Positions 1 to 5,678 of a stretch of 8,118 nucleotides of DNA are shown here, piece by piece. The DNA comes from an uncultured Mycoplasmatota bacterium (lineage in GTDB: Bacteria > Bacillota_I > Bacilli_A > RF39 > UBA660): assembly GCA_946494345.1 (NCBI GenBank), contig CAMMBX010000048.1:1-8118 (forward strand). Reading direction: 5' to 3'. Position 1 is the first letter of the stretch; each line of letters begins with the position of its first letter. The position numbers and the translations under genes were made by a program. Below the pieces are notes generated by a model, which saw only the letters and a program-made list of their open reading frames with translations, was not told where the DNA came from and ran no database searches.

Positions 1-52
1 CTTAAGAGGAAGAGTAGGTCAATATCGTATTAAAGAAAGAGGACAACAATAG
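1..52 (+). CDS. rplS: 50S ribosomal protein L19, C-terminal end (partial)
   Basis: The frame starting at base 2 reads LRGRVGQYRIKERGQQ followed by TAG at 50-52, with no start inside the window. The pattern of an LRG turn followed by a basic RIKER-type tail resembles the end of bacterial L19, a 50S protein at the subunit interface. The assignment is helped by context: in many Firmicutes rplS is followed by lepB and then rbgA, and both genes are present here downstream. Only 16 residues are visible, so the call rests on a short match plus synteny. No convincing terminator separates it from lepB. Confidence 0.72.
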   Translation, partial: LRGRVGQYRIKERGQQ

Positions 53-76
53 TTCTTTTTTTCTTTTCAAGAAACC

Positions 77-110
77 TTTAAATGTTATTAGAATAGAGTT
101 ATAATATAAT
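77..110 (+). promoter_or_regulatory. SigA-type promoter of lepB
   Basis: A perfect TATAAT lies at 100-105, and a second, overlapping one at 105-110. TTTAAA at 77-82 is a weak -35 box, 17 bp upstream of the first. An SD (AAAGGG, 123-128) and the lepB ATG follow within 30 bp. lepB may also receive readthrough from rplS. Confidence 0.6.
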
Positions 111-134
111 AGTAATGTTTAGAAAGGGTTAAAT

Positions 135-641
135 ATGAAAGACAAAATAAAAAGTATATTACCATATATAATTATTATAGTAGTTGTCTTATTTATAAAA
201 GCATTTATAGTAACACCGATAAAAGTAAATGGAGAATCTATGCATCCTACACTTGAAGAAGGAGATATTATGATTTTAAATAAGACTGCTTATTACTTTA
301 ACGAACCTAAAAGATTTGATATAGTTGTAGTTGACATGCCTGATGAATACTTAATTAAAAGAGTTATAGGTCTACCTGGAGAACATATAGAGTATAAAGA
401 TAATACTTTATATGTTGATGGTAAAGAAATAGAAGAAGACTTTGAACATGGTAAGACAGAAGACTTTAACATAAAAGAATTAGGCAGTGATACTGTTCCA
501 GAAGACTCTTATTTAGTTATGGGTGACAATAGAGAAAATTCTCTAGATAGTAGAGAATTGGGCTTTATGAAAATAGACCAGTTATTAGGTAGAACTAGTC
601 TAATCATTTTACCATTTAATAGAATTGGTAGTACTAAATAA
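135..641 (+). CDS. lepB: Signal peptidase I (type I leader peptidase)
   Basis: This is a membrane-bound serine protease (family S26) that removes signal peptides from exported preproteins on the outer face of the cytoplasmic membrane. The 168-residue protein has one N-terminal membrane segment (about residues 9-27) and then the catalytic domain. Box B NGESMHP carries the nucleophile Ser35. YLIKRVIG carries the general base Lys75. The box D/E pattern MGDNRENSLDSRELG lies at 129-143. The length and single anchor fit the small Gram-positive SipS-like form. The start is supported by AAAGGG 6 bp upstream. It follows rplS, as in many Firmicutes, but its usual next neighbour rbgA is displaced by the accessory segment. 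Its stop is only 2 bp from the stop of a convergent gene, with no terminator between them. Confidence 0.95.
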   Translation: MKDKIKSILPYIIIIVVVLFIKAFIVTPIKVNGESMHPTLEEGDIMILNKTAYYFNEPKRFDIVVVDMPDEYLIKRVIGLPGEHIEYKDNTLYVDGKEIEEDFEHGKTEDFNIKELGSDTVPEDSYLVMGDNRENSLDSRELGFMKIDQLLGRTSLIILPFNRIGSTK

Positions 642-643
642 AG

Positions 644-1561
644 TTATAACTCTCCATTTAGTAATTTATTATCTAACTCATCTAATATATCAATTATATT
701 AGATGCAAATTCTTTATTTTCTCTAAACTCTTTACTAGTAGATGAATATAGAGTAGAAAAAGCATTCTTTTCTAAAATAGGAATTAAAAATGTATTATTA
801 TCAGTAGTAATACGTATCGACATTTCATAACAACTATTTTTATTTGCTGTAATTTTATTTTTATGATTGCTTTTCTTATCTTCTATAACAGTATTATCTA
901 GTAATAATTCATAGTTTTTAATATCCTTAATATTGTATTTATAATGAAATGTTTTCGTATGAAAAACGATCTCATTGTTTATACCAATACTAATACCAGA
1001 TGCTAGGTCGTTTAGATAAAAAATACGTGGTATAGTATTACATAACAACTGTAATTTTTTATTAATTTCATCTTCTCTATAGTTAGAATCTTGAAATAGC
1101 TTTATAAATGCCAAAAGCATTTCATTAGAACCATTAATATTAAATAACATATTACTAAGTAATATAGTTTTACTTAACATACCATTTTTTATAACTTCTA
1201 TGGTAAGGTCTTGGTAGTTATATTTAAGATAGCCTTCTGTATTAACAAGCCATAGATATTTAGTAGTTGCTATAAAGTAAAATTTAACGTTAGTTTTACA
1301 CTCAATTGCATAAACACAGGATAATATAAGTTCATCTATTGGAATAACTTCTCTTAAAATAATTGCATCATTTTCATTCAAATCAGGACATATATCCATA
1401 AGTAATTTATAACTTATAGTTAGTTTATTATTTAGAGGATGAGAATAATTATAAAATTTAGGAAGTGTGGCAGCTTTATTTAATAATTCTTTATACTTTT
1501 CATTTTCTTCTAACTTTTCTTTATACTTATTTTGAACTTGAGTTAATAATTGTTTAAACAT
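644..1561 (-). CDS. Hypothetical protein, possibly with two bacterial PH-like domains
   Basis: I do not recognise this 305-residue protein as a named family. It has no signal peptide or membrane segment, so it is probably cytosolic. Residues 1-30 are strongly charged and probably helical. Residues about 74-158 read as beta strands ending in a helix, including KFYFIATTKYLWLVNTEGY, a layout like the YokE-type bacterial PH fold. A second beta-rich part (about 186-262) contains the stretch IKDIKNYELLLDNTVI, which resembles a phrase seen in bacterial PH/SHOCT-associated proteins. Residues 275-305 form a charged helix. The domain call is inference from pattern only. The ATG has a strong SD (AGAGGTGG) about 5 bp upstream and a good promoter of its own. 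It faces lepB tail to tail and lies at the left end of the inserted segment, suggesting acquisition as cargo. Confidence 0.75.
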   Translation of the reverse strand: MFKQLLTQVQNKYKEKLEENEKYKELLNKAATLPKFYNYSHPLNNKLTISYKLLMDICPDLNENDAIILREVIPIDELILSCVYAIECKTNVKFYFIATTKYLWLVNTEGYLKYNYQDLTIEVIKNGMLSKTILLSNMLFNINGSNEMLLAFIKLFQDSNYREDEINKKLQLLCNTIPRIFYLNDLASGISIGINNEIVFHTKTFHYKYNIKDIKNYELLLDNTVIEDKKSNHKNKITANKNSCYEMSIRITTDNNTFLIPILEKNAFSTLYSSTSKEFRENKEFASNIIDILDELDNKLLNGEL

Positions 1562-1588
1562 ATATCCACCTCTTTGTTATTATAAATC

Positions 1589-1617
1589 ATAATAACATAT
1601 ATAATTATTTTTGTAAA
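1589..1617 (-). promoter_or_regulatory. SigA-type promoter of the minus-strand hypothetical gene
   Basis: On the minus strand TTTACA (1612-1617) and TATTAT (1589-1594) are separated by exactly 17 bp. They lie 28 bp upstream of the ATG at 1561, with the SD between. Confidence 0.6.
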
Positions 1618-1713
1618 TTTTAGTGTATATAAAGGTTCTCTTATATATGATAAGATAGAAGATTTTAAAATTATAAAATAAATTGAAACTAGGTATTATA
1701 CAAATTATGAAAG

Positions 1714-1742
1714 TACGTAGTTTTTATTTACGAAAACTCGTA
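1714..1742. repeat. Imperfect inverted repeat upstream of the first RhuM gene
   Basis: TACG-T-AGTTTT (1714-1724) pairs with AAAACTCGTA (1733-1742), giving 10 bp with one bulged T and an 8-nt loop. No T-run follows on either strand, so it does not look like an intrinsic terminator. It sits 22 bp upstream of the -35 box at 1764 and could be an operator or a cruciform scar. No partner protein can be named. Confidence 0.35.
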
Positions 1743-1763
1743 TCAAAAATATTTCAAGAAATG

Positions 1764-1792
1764 TTGACGAACAATTATTCTAATGATAAGAT
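1764..1792 (+). promoter_or_regulatory. Strong extended -10 promoter of the first RhuM gene
   Basis: TTGACG (1764-1769) and TAAGAT (1787-1792) are 17 bp apart, and a TG dinucleotide at 1784-1785 makes an extended -10. The leader is about 40 nt long. An SD AGGGGGA (1823-1829) precedes the ATG at 1838 by 8 bp. A second copy of the ten bases TGATAAGATA lies at 1648-1657 without a clear -35. Confidence 0.65.
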
Positions 1793-1837
1793 AAATTTAA
1801 TTAACATTTTTCATTAAAAGTTAGGGGGAATAAAAAT

Positions 1838-2862
1838 ATGAACGAATTAAAAGAACAAAACAATTTATTAATTTACAAGGATAAAGATGGTAATATCGTT
1901 GTAGATGCATTATTTAAAGATGAAACTTTATGGTTAACCCAAAAAAGTATGGCCACGGTTTTTACTGTTGATAGGACTGTTATAACAAAACATTTAAAAA
2001 ACATTTTTAAAGATGAAAAGTTAATTAAAGGACAAGTATGTGCAAAAATTGCACATACTGCCGAAGATGGTAAAACTTATAATACAGAATTCTATAATTT
2101 AGATGCTATTATTGCTGTAGGTTATCGTGTTAATTCGAAGAAAGCTACTGAGTTTAGAATTTGGGCAACTAAAGTATTAAAAGATTATATGATTAAAGGT
2201 TTTGCTCTAAATGATGAGAGATTTATTAGAAGAAATAAGTATGATGCGAAATATTTTGATGAATTACTTGAAAGAATAAAGACTATTAGAGTTAGTGAGA
2301 GAATGTCATATCAAAAAATAACTGATTTGTTTATTGCAACTTCAGCGGATTATAATCCTAAGAGTGGAGAAGCCTATACTTTCTTTAAAATAATTCAAAA
2401 TAAACTTCATTATGCTATTTCTGGACATACTGCGGCAGAACTTATATACAGTAGAGCAGATGCATCTAAAGAACATATGGGACTTACTAATTGGAAGATT
2501 CTCCAGATGGTTTAATATATAAATATGATGTATCTATTGCTAAAAATTACTTAACTGAAGAAGAACTATCTAAATTAAATGATTTAACTAACTTATTTTT
2601 AGTCTTTGCAGAAGACGAAGCGAAAGAAAGACATGTTATGACTATGCAAAATTGGATTGATGCAACAGATGATTTATTAAAGTTTAGAAGAAAGAAAGTT
2701 TTAAATAATTCTGGAAGTATTTCTCATAAAGAAGCAGTAGATAAAGCAGAAAAAGAATATGAAAAATATAGAGTTATACAAGATCAAGAATATATTTCTT
2801 CTATGGATAGATTTTATAAGAAATATTTAGAAGAGAATAATGAAAGTAAAGTTGTGAATTGA
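1838..2862 (+). pseudogene. RhuM-family protein, broken by a one-base deletion
   Basis: RhuM-family proteins (first named from a Salmonella pathogenicity island) are found on islands, prophages and near restriction loci; their function is unproven. The first frame (1838-2515, 225 codons) has an N-terminal beta part (NNLLIYKDKDG), a winged-helix-like DNA-binding segment (residues 31-60, WLTQKSMATVF then TVDRTVITKHLKNIF), the family signature YNLDAIIAVGYRVNS (86-100), FRIWATKVLKDYMIKGF (106-122), and HMGLTNWK (213-220). After K220 the frame is wrong and stops at 2513-2515. The other frame continues from about 2500 with SPDGLIYKYDVSIAKNYL to a stop at 2860-2862. Restoring one base at about 2498 (AAG-AAT-TCT) gives the expected WKNSPDG and a protein of 341 residues, close to full family length. 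The C-terminal part has only a TTG at 2491 and no SD. The rest of both frames is well preserved, so the break is recent or a sequencing error. Confidence 0.88.
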
Positions 2863-2890
2863 TATAAATTAAAGGAGGCAAGGATGAAAT

Positions 2891-3335
2891 ATGAATGATA
2901 AGCAAAATAATATTATGATTTATGAAGATAAAGATGGTGTTACTAAAGTTAATGTTAAATTTATAGATGAAGATATTTGGCTAACAAAGTATCAAATTGC
3001 GGATATTTATAAAACTTCACAACAAGATATTAGTTTTCATATTAAAAATATTTATAAAGATGTAGAGTTACAAGATATTTCAACTCACAAAAAATTTTTG
3101 TTAGTTCAAAAAGAGGGTAATAGAAAAGTCAAAAGAAATATAGATCATTATAATCTAGATATGATAATCGTTTTTTAGAAGAAAAGTTTTAGAAGGTAAG
3201 GGAAAAATTTCTCACGAAGAAGCAATTAAAAAAGCAGAAAAAGAATTTGCTCTATATCGAGAAAGAGAAATGAGAGAGTTACAAAGTGATTTTGATTTAA
3301 TGATGAAGTCTTTACTAAATAGCAAAGAAGTTTAA
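2891..3335 (+). pseudogene. Second RhuM-family gene, internal deletion remnant
   Basis: A paralogue of the gene just upstream, 28 bp after its stop and with a strong SD (AAAGGAGG, near 2871-2878), so the two probably shared a transcript. Codons 1-95 give the N-terminal half: NNIMIYEDKDG, then the DNA-binding segment IWLTKYQIADIYKTSQQDIS followed by FHIKNIYKD, then HYNLDMII, after which a stop appears at 3176-3178. In the +1 frame from 3174 the far C-terminal end resumes: FRRKVLEGKGKISHEEAIK and onwards, to TAA at 3333-3335. This matches FRRKKVLNNSGSISHKEAVD of the upstream copy. Relative to that copy, about 565 bp (the second half of the YNLDAII signature through the central domain) are missing. 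Sequence differs clearly between copies outside conserved motifs, so this was a separate gene and not a recent duplicate. It cannot give a functional protein. Confidence 0.85.
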
Positions 3336-3409
3336 TAAAATTCGGTCGGCACTGATGACTAAATTATATTAATTTGATAAAATGAATGTAATATGAGGAA
3401 GTGATTGGA

Positions 3410-3680
3410 TTGTTGAGGTTAACAAGCCAACCTGTAATTAAAAGTGAAAACAGTAAATTTAATGTGCTTAGTCATTTTGTTGAAACCAACAAAATGATAT
3501 AATTAGGTAAAAATGCAGAAAGTAAAGATATGATGCTAATTAATAATGCCCTGTTGTTAATACAAGGATTGATTACAGAGTTGTTTGATACTTCTAGAAG
3601 TACAATCACAGACCATATAAATAATATTTAAAAAAAATGTGAATTTAGAACAGGAACTTCCGACGAAATTTCTGGCATAA
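3410..3680 (+). pseudogene. Decayed DinD/BRO-like fragment running into a RhuM-type helix-turn-helix
   Basis: One frame (bases 3410 to 3631) reads through a single internal TAA (3500-3502). Its first part, ENSKFNVLSHFVETNKMI-stop-LGKNAE and then KDMMLINNALLLIQ, matches from memory the DinD pattern of a HFVEVNKMI-type stretch, IGKGAE, and DYxLSRYACYLIAQN. It then runs into GLITELFDTSRSTITDHINNI, a RhuM-type DNA-binding segment (compare WLTQKSMATVF...HLKNIF in the first copy). After a shift at the A-run near 3630-3637 the reading resumes in another frame as NLEQELPTKFLA and stops at 3678-3680. A possible SD GAGGAAG (3395-3401) precedes TTG at 3410. The N-terminal third of DinD and nearly all of RhuM after the HTH are missing. 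Both family matches are from memory of the families, not from a search. Confidence 0.6.
3472..3497. repeat. Perfect 11-bp inverted repeat within the decayed DinD-like fragment
   Basis: TCATTTTGTTG (3472-3482) and CAACAAAATGA (3487-3497) are perfect complements around a 4-base loop AAAC. There is no T-run after it, so it is not a standard terminator. It falls in the SHFVETNKM-coding stretch, so it may simply be a coding coincidence. Confidence 0.6.
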
Positions 3681-3737
3681 GTTCTGGCGAAAGAAAAACC
3701 TAGTAATGAAAGAATATTGGAGTTTTTATGAAGGTAA

Positions 3738-3845
3738 AGAGCATATTTTAAGGTAAATGGCAAATTAGTTAGAATTAATTTTTCTGATACTGATAAAATG
3801 GCGGAAGATTGTTTTACTAGAGTTTTAGAAAATTCATATAGATAG
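3738..3845 (+). pseudogene. Orphan C-terminal fragment, 35 residues, family not recognised
   Basis: The frame opens after a stop at 3735-3737 and has no start codon of its own with an SD. It reads AYFKVNGKLVRINFSDTDK followed by MAEDCFTRVLENSYR and a stop at 3843-3845. It looks like a real protein end (two strands, then a helix) rather than random sequence. It resembles in general style the small proteins carried by transposable elements, but I cannot assign it. It sits between the DinD/RhuM debris and the GNAT gene, whose SD overlaps its stop. It most likely belongs to the same decayed accessory block. Confidence 0.4.
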
Positions 3846-3858
3846 GAGTTGGTATAAT

Positions 3859-4401
3859 ATGAATTTAAAATATATAGCGGTAGATAATAATAATTTAGAT
3901 TTAGCAGTAAAAATTCAAAATACTATATTTCCATTAGAAGATGGTAGACAAAATTATGTAGAAGGAATTAGCAACGATCCTTATAGAAAAGAAATGGTAA
4001 ACTATATTGTTTATGACAATGAAATACCCATAGGTATAGTAGGGTTGTATTCATATAACGAATATCCAAACGATGCATGGTTAAGTTGGTTTGGTGTGTT
4101 AGAAAATTATAGACAAAAAGGATACGGTTCTAAAATATTTGATTTTTTTGAAAATTTAGCTTTAAATAAAGGATATACTTCTATAAGGGTTTATACCGAT
4201 AATGAATTTGACAAAGCAATTTTACTATATGAAAAAAAGAAAATGATTAAAGAATTTTATAAAAACGAACTAGAAAGCGAAGAAATCAATAACGGAACAA
4301 TTATATATTCAAAATCTTTAATAAAAGAAAAGACAGAAAAATGGAATAATAAATTTTTAGGTTTAACTATGCAAAGCGAAAAAGAAAAGCAAAGGAAGTG
4401 A
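3859..4401 (+). CDS. GNAT-family N-acetyltransferase
   Basis: Transfers an acetyl group from acetyl-CoA to an amine of an unknown substrate; the family includes protein, antibiotic and small-molecule acetylases. In the 180-residue protein, motif D/A strands run from about residue 48, with IPIGIVGLYSY at 56-66. The CoA pyrophosphate loop is RQKGYG (85-90), the classic R-x-x-G-x-G, preceded by VLENY. A motif B-like AILLYEKKKMI lies at 120-130, where most relatives have LYEKxGF. The core ends near IIYSKSL (148-154), leaving a charged tail of about 25 residues that contains KWNNKFLGL. AGGAG at 3844-3848 supports the ATG. Its stop TGA (4399-4401) lies within the rbgA leader and the rbgA SD is inside its last codons, so the two are likely co-translated. 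It is intact, unlike the genes just upstream. Confidence 0.88.
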   Translation: MNLKYIAVDNNNLDLAVKIQNTIFPLEDGRQNYVEGISNDPYRKEMVNYIVYDNEIPIGIVGLYSYNEYPNDAWLSWFGVLENYRQKGYGSKIFDFFENLALNKGYTSIRVYTDNEFDKAILLYEKKKMIKEFYKNELESEEINNGTIIYSKSLIKEKTEKWNNKFLGLTMQSEKEKQRK

Positions 4402-4406
4402 TAAAA

Positions 4407-5261
4407 ATGAATAATAATCCGATTCAATGGTATCCAGGTCATATGGCTAAGACTAAAAGAGAAATAAGAGAAAAGATTAATCTAATAGATATAATCTATG
4501 AAGTAATAGATGCAAGGATGCCTATATCATCTAAGATTAAAGATATAGATGATTTAATTAAAGACAAACCTAGAATATTAATAATGACTAAATACGATTT
4601 ATGTGATAAAAAAGAAACTGATAAATTTATTAGTTATTATGAGGGCCTTGGCTATAAAGTGGTAGCAGTTGACCTTGCCAATAATAAAAATGTTAAGAAG
4701 ATTCTAGATTTAAGTGAAAGTGTTAGTAAAGAATTAAATAATAAAAGAAAATCTAAAGGTCTAAAGCCTCGTAACTTAAGAGCTTTAATTATAGGTATAC
4801 CTAATGTAGGGAAAAGTACTTTAATTAATAGGCTGGTGGGTAAGAAAGCTGCTGGAGTAGGTAATAAGCCAGGATTTACTAAGAGCCTTTCTTGGATTAG
4901 AATTAATAAAGATATTGATTTATTAGATTCACCTGGTATTTTATGGCCTAAATTAGAAGATCAAGAAGAAGCAAGAATCCTAGCAATATTTTCATCTATT
5001 AAAGAAGAAATACTTAATAAAGAAGATTTAGCTTTATTCGCTATAGATATTTTAGTTAAACTATATAAAGAAAAATTAGAAAGCCGCTACAATATTAAAG
5101 TAGAATCTCTAACCAATGTAGAAATATTAGAGGAAATTGCCAAGAAAAGAGGCTGTGTTAGCAAGGGAAACATTATCGATTATGAAAGAGCAGCTACTGT
5201 CATTTTAAATGATATTAAAAATAATACTTTTAAGGAAATAACTTTAGATCGAAGAAAATAA
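4407..5261 (+). CDS. rbgA: Ribosome biogenesis GTPase A (RbgA/YlqF)
   Basis: A circularly permuted GTPase needed for a late step of 50S subunit assembly; in B. subtilis it is essential and its GTPase is stimulated by the 50S particle. The 284-residue protein begins with the family hallmark IQWYPGHMAK (6-15). The G-motifs follow in permuted order: G4 TKYD (61-64), then G1 GIPNVGKST (130-138), G2 Thr near 158 in KPGFTKS, and G3 DSPG (174-177) within LLDSPGILWPK. A C-terminal RNA-binding helical domain ends with KKRGC and NIIDYERAA. G4 has Thr where most relatives have Asn (NKxD). The ATG at 4407 is preferred over GTG at 4398 because the SD AGGAAG sits 8 bp before it and overlaps the GTG. Length matches B. 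subtilis RbgA (about 282). The usual partner rnhB is not downstream; rpsT converges on it. Confidence 0.95.
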   Translation: MNNNPIQWYPGHMAKTKREIREKINLIDIIYEVIDARMPISSKIKDIDDLIKDKPRILIMTKYDLCDKKETDKFISYYEGLGYKVVAVDLANNKNVKKILDLSESVSKELNNKRKSKGLKPRNLRALIIGIPNVGKSTLINRLVGKKAAGVGNKPGFTKSLSWIRINKDIDLLDSPGILWPKLEDQEEARILAIFSSIKEEILNKEDLALFAIDILVKLYKEKLESRYNIKVESLTNVEILEEIAKKRGCVSKGNIIDYERAATVILNDIKNNTFKEITLDRRK

Positions 5262-5299
5262 AAAAGAAATGTGCGTGTACACTATCCACATTTCTTTTT
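5261..5299. terminator. Bidirectional intrinsic terminator between rbgA and rpsT
   Basis: AAAAAGAAATGTG (5261-5273) pairs perfectly with CACATTTCTTTTT (5287-5299), with a 13-nt loop holding the palindrome GTGTACAC. On the plus strand the stem ends in a T-run; on the minus strand the complementary T-run (AAAAA at 5261-5265) does the same. It therefore can stop both convergent genes. Its first base is the last base of the rbgA stop codon. Confidence 0.88.
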
Positions 5300-5300
5300 A

Positions 5301-5564
5301 TTATTCCATCGCATTAACTGCTTTAGTAAGTCTTGATTTTAATCTAGCAGCCTTGTTCTTATGAACTAATCCACTAGTACAAGCTTTATCAACTCTTTGT
5401 AATGCAATATTTAATTTATTACTAGCTTCTTCCTTATTACCTGCTATTACTGCTTTTTCACAGTTTTTAATTGCAGTTCTCATACTAGATCTAACTAAAG
5501 TATTAACATCAGCTTTTCTTGCATTACTACGTACTCTTTTCTTAGCACTTCTAATATTTGGCAT
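5301..5564 (-). CDS. rpsT: 30S ribosomal protein S20
   Basis: A primary 16S rRNA-binding protein of the 30S body. The 87-residue product is a basic helical bundle, with the typical start MPNIRSAKKRVRSNARK and the conserved end VHKNKAARLKSRLTKAVNAM (67-86). The start is the ATG at 5564, because AGTGAGGTG lies 7-8 bp upstream of it and this gives the family's usual length and N-terminus. A longer open frame upstream carries no SD. It is divergent from gpr, an arrangement common in Firmicutes. S20 leaders can be autoregulated, but I see no leader structure here. A good SigA promoter precedes it. Confidence 0.97.
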   Translation of the reverse strand: MPNIRSAKKRVRSNARKADVNTLVRSSMRTAIKNCEKAVIAGNKEEASNKLNIALQRVDKACTSGLVHKNKAARLKSRLTKAVNAME

Positions 5565-5595
5565 GTTTTTCACCTCACTTTTTGTAAACAATCTA

Positions 5596-5624
5596 ATTCT
5601 ATCAAATAATACACTATTTTGCAA
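5596..5624 (-). promoter_or_regulatory. SigA-type promoter of rpsT
   Basis: On the minus strand TTGCAA (5619-5624) and TAGAAT (5596-5601) are separated by 17 bp, giving a leader of about 25 nt before the ATG at 5564. TTGCAA is its own reverse complement. On the plus strand it lies 18 bp before TTAATA (5643-5648), so it could also serve gpr, though that second promoter is weak. Confidence 0.7.
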
Positions 5625-5678
5625 ATATTTTCTTATATTTTGTTAATAATATAAAAAGAAAGGAAAAAGGTGATTCGG

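Noticed and set aside
31..68. Terminator after rplS
   Set aside because: AAAGAAAGAGGAC can pair with GTTCTTTTTTTCTTT only with several G-U pairs and gaps, and the left arm lies in the coding end. Not convincing.
2491..2862. Separate 123-codon gene starting at TTG 2491
   Set aside because: There is no SD, and its sequence is the direct continuation of the RhuM protein after a one-base loss.
3557..3763. Minus-strand open frame of 68 codons
   Set aside because: It lies opposite the decayed RhuM-type remnant, has no SD, and its protein looks like a shadow of the other strand.
3851..3858. TATAAT at 3853-3858 as a promoter
   Set aside because: It abuts the GNAT ATG, so a transcript from it would start inside the gene.
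4398..4406. GTG start of rbgA at 4398
   Set aside because: It overlaps the SD itself. ATG at 4407 is correctly spaced and gives the family's usual N-terminus.
4257..4442. Minus-strand open frame of 61 codons
   Set aside because: Antisense to the GNAT tail and the rbgA start, with no SD.
5565..5624. Longer rpsT start at 5624
   Set aside because: The extra 20 residues are not part of S20, overlap the promoter, and have no SD. The ATG at 5564 has an SD and the usual N-terminus.
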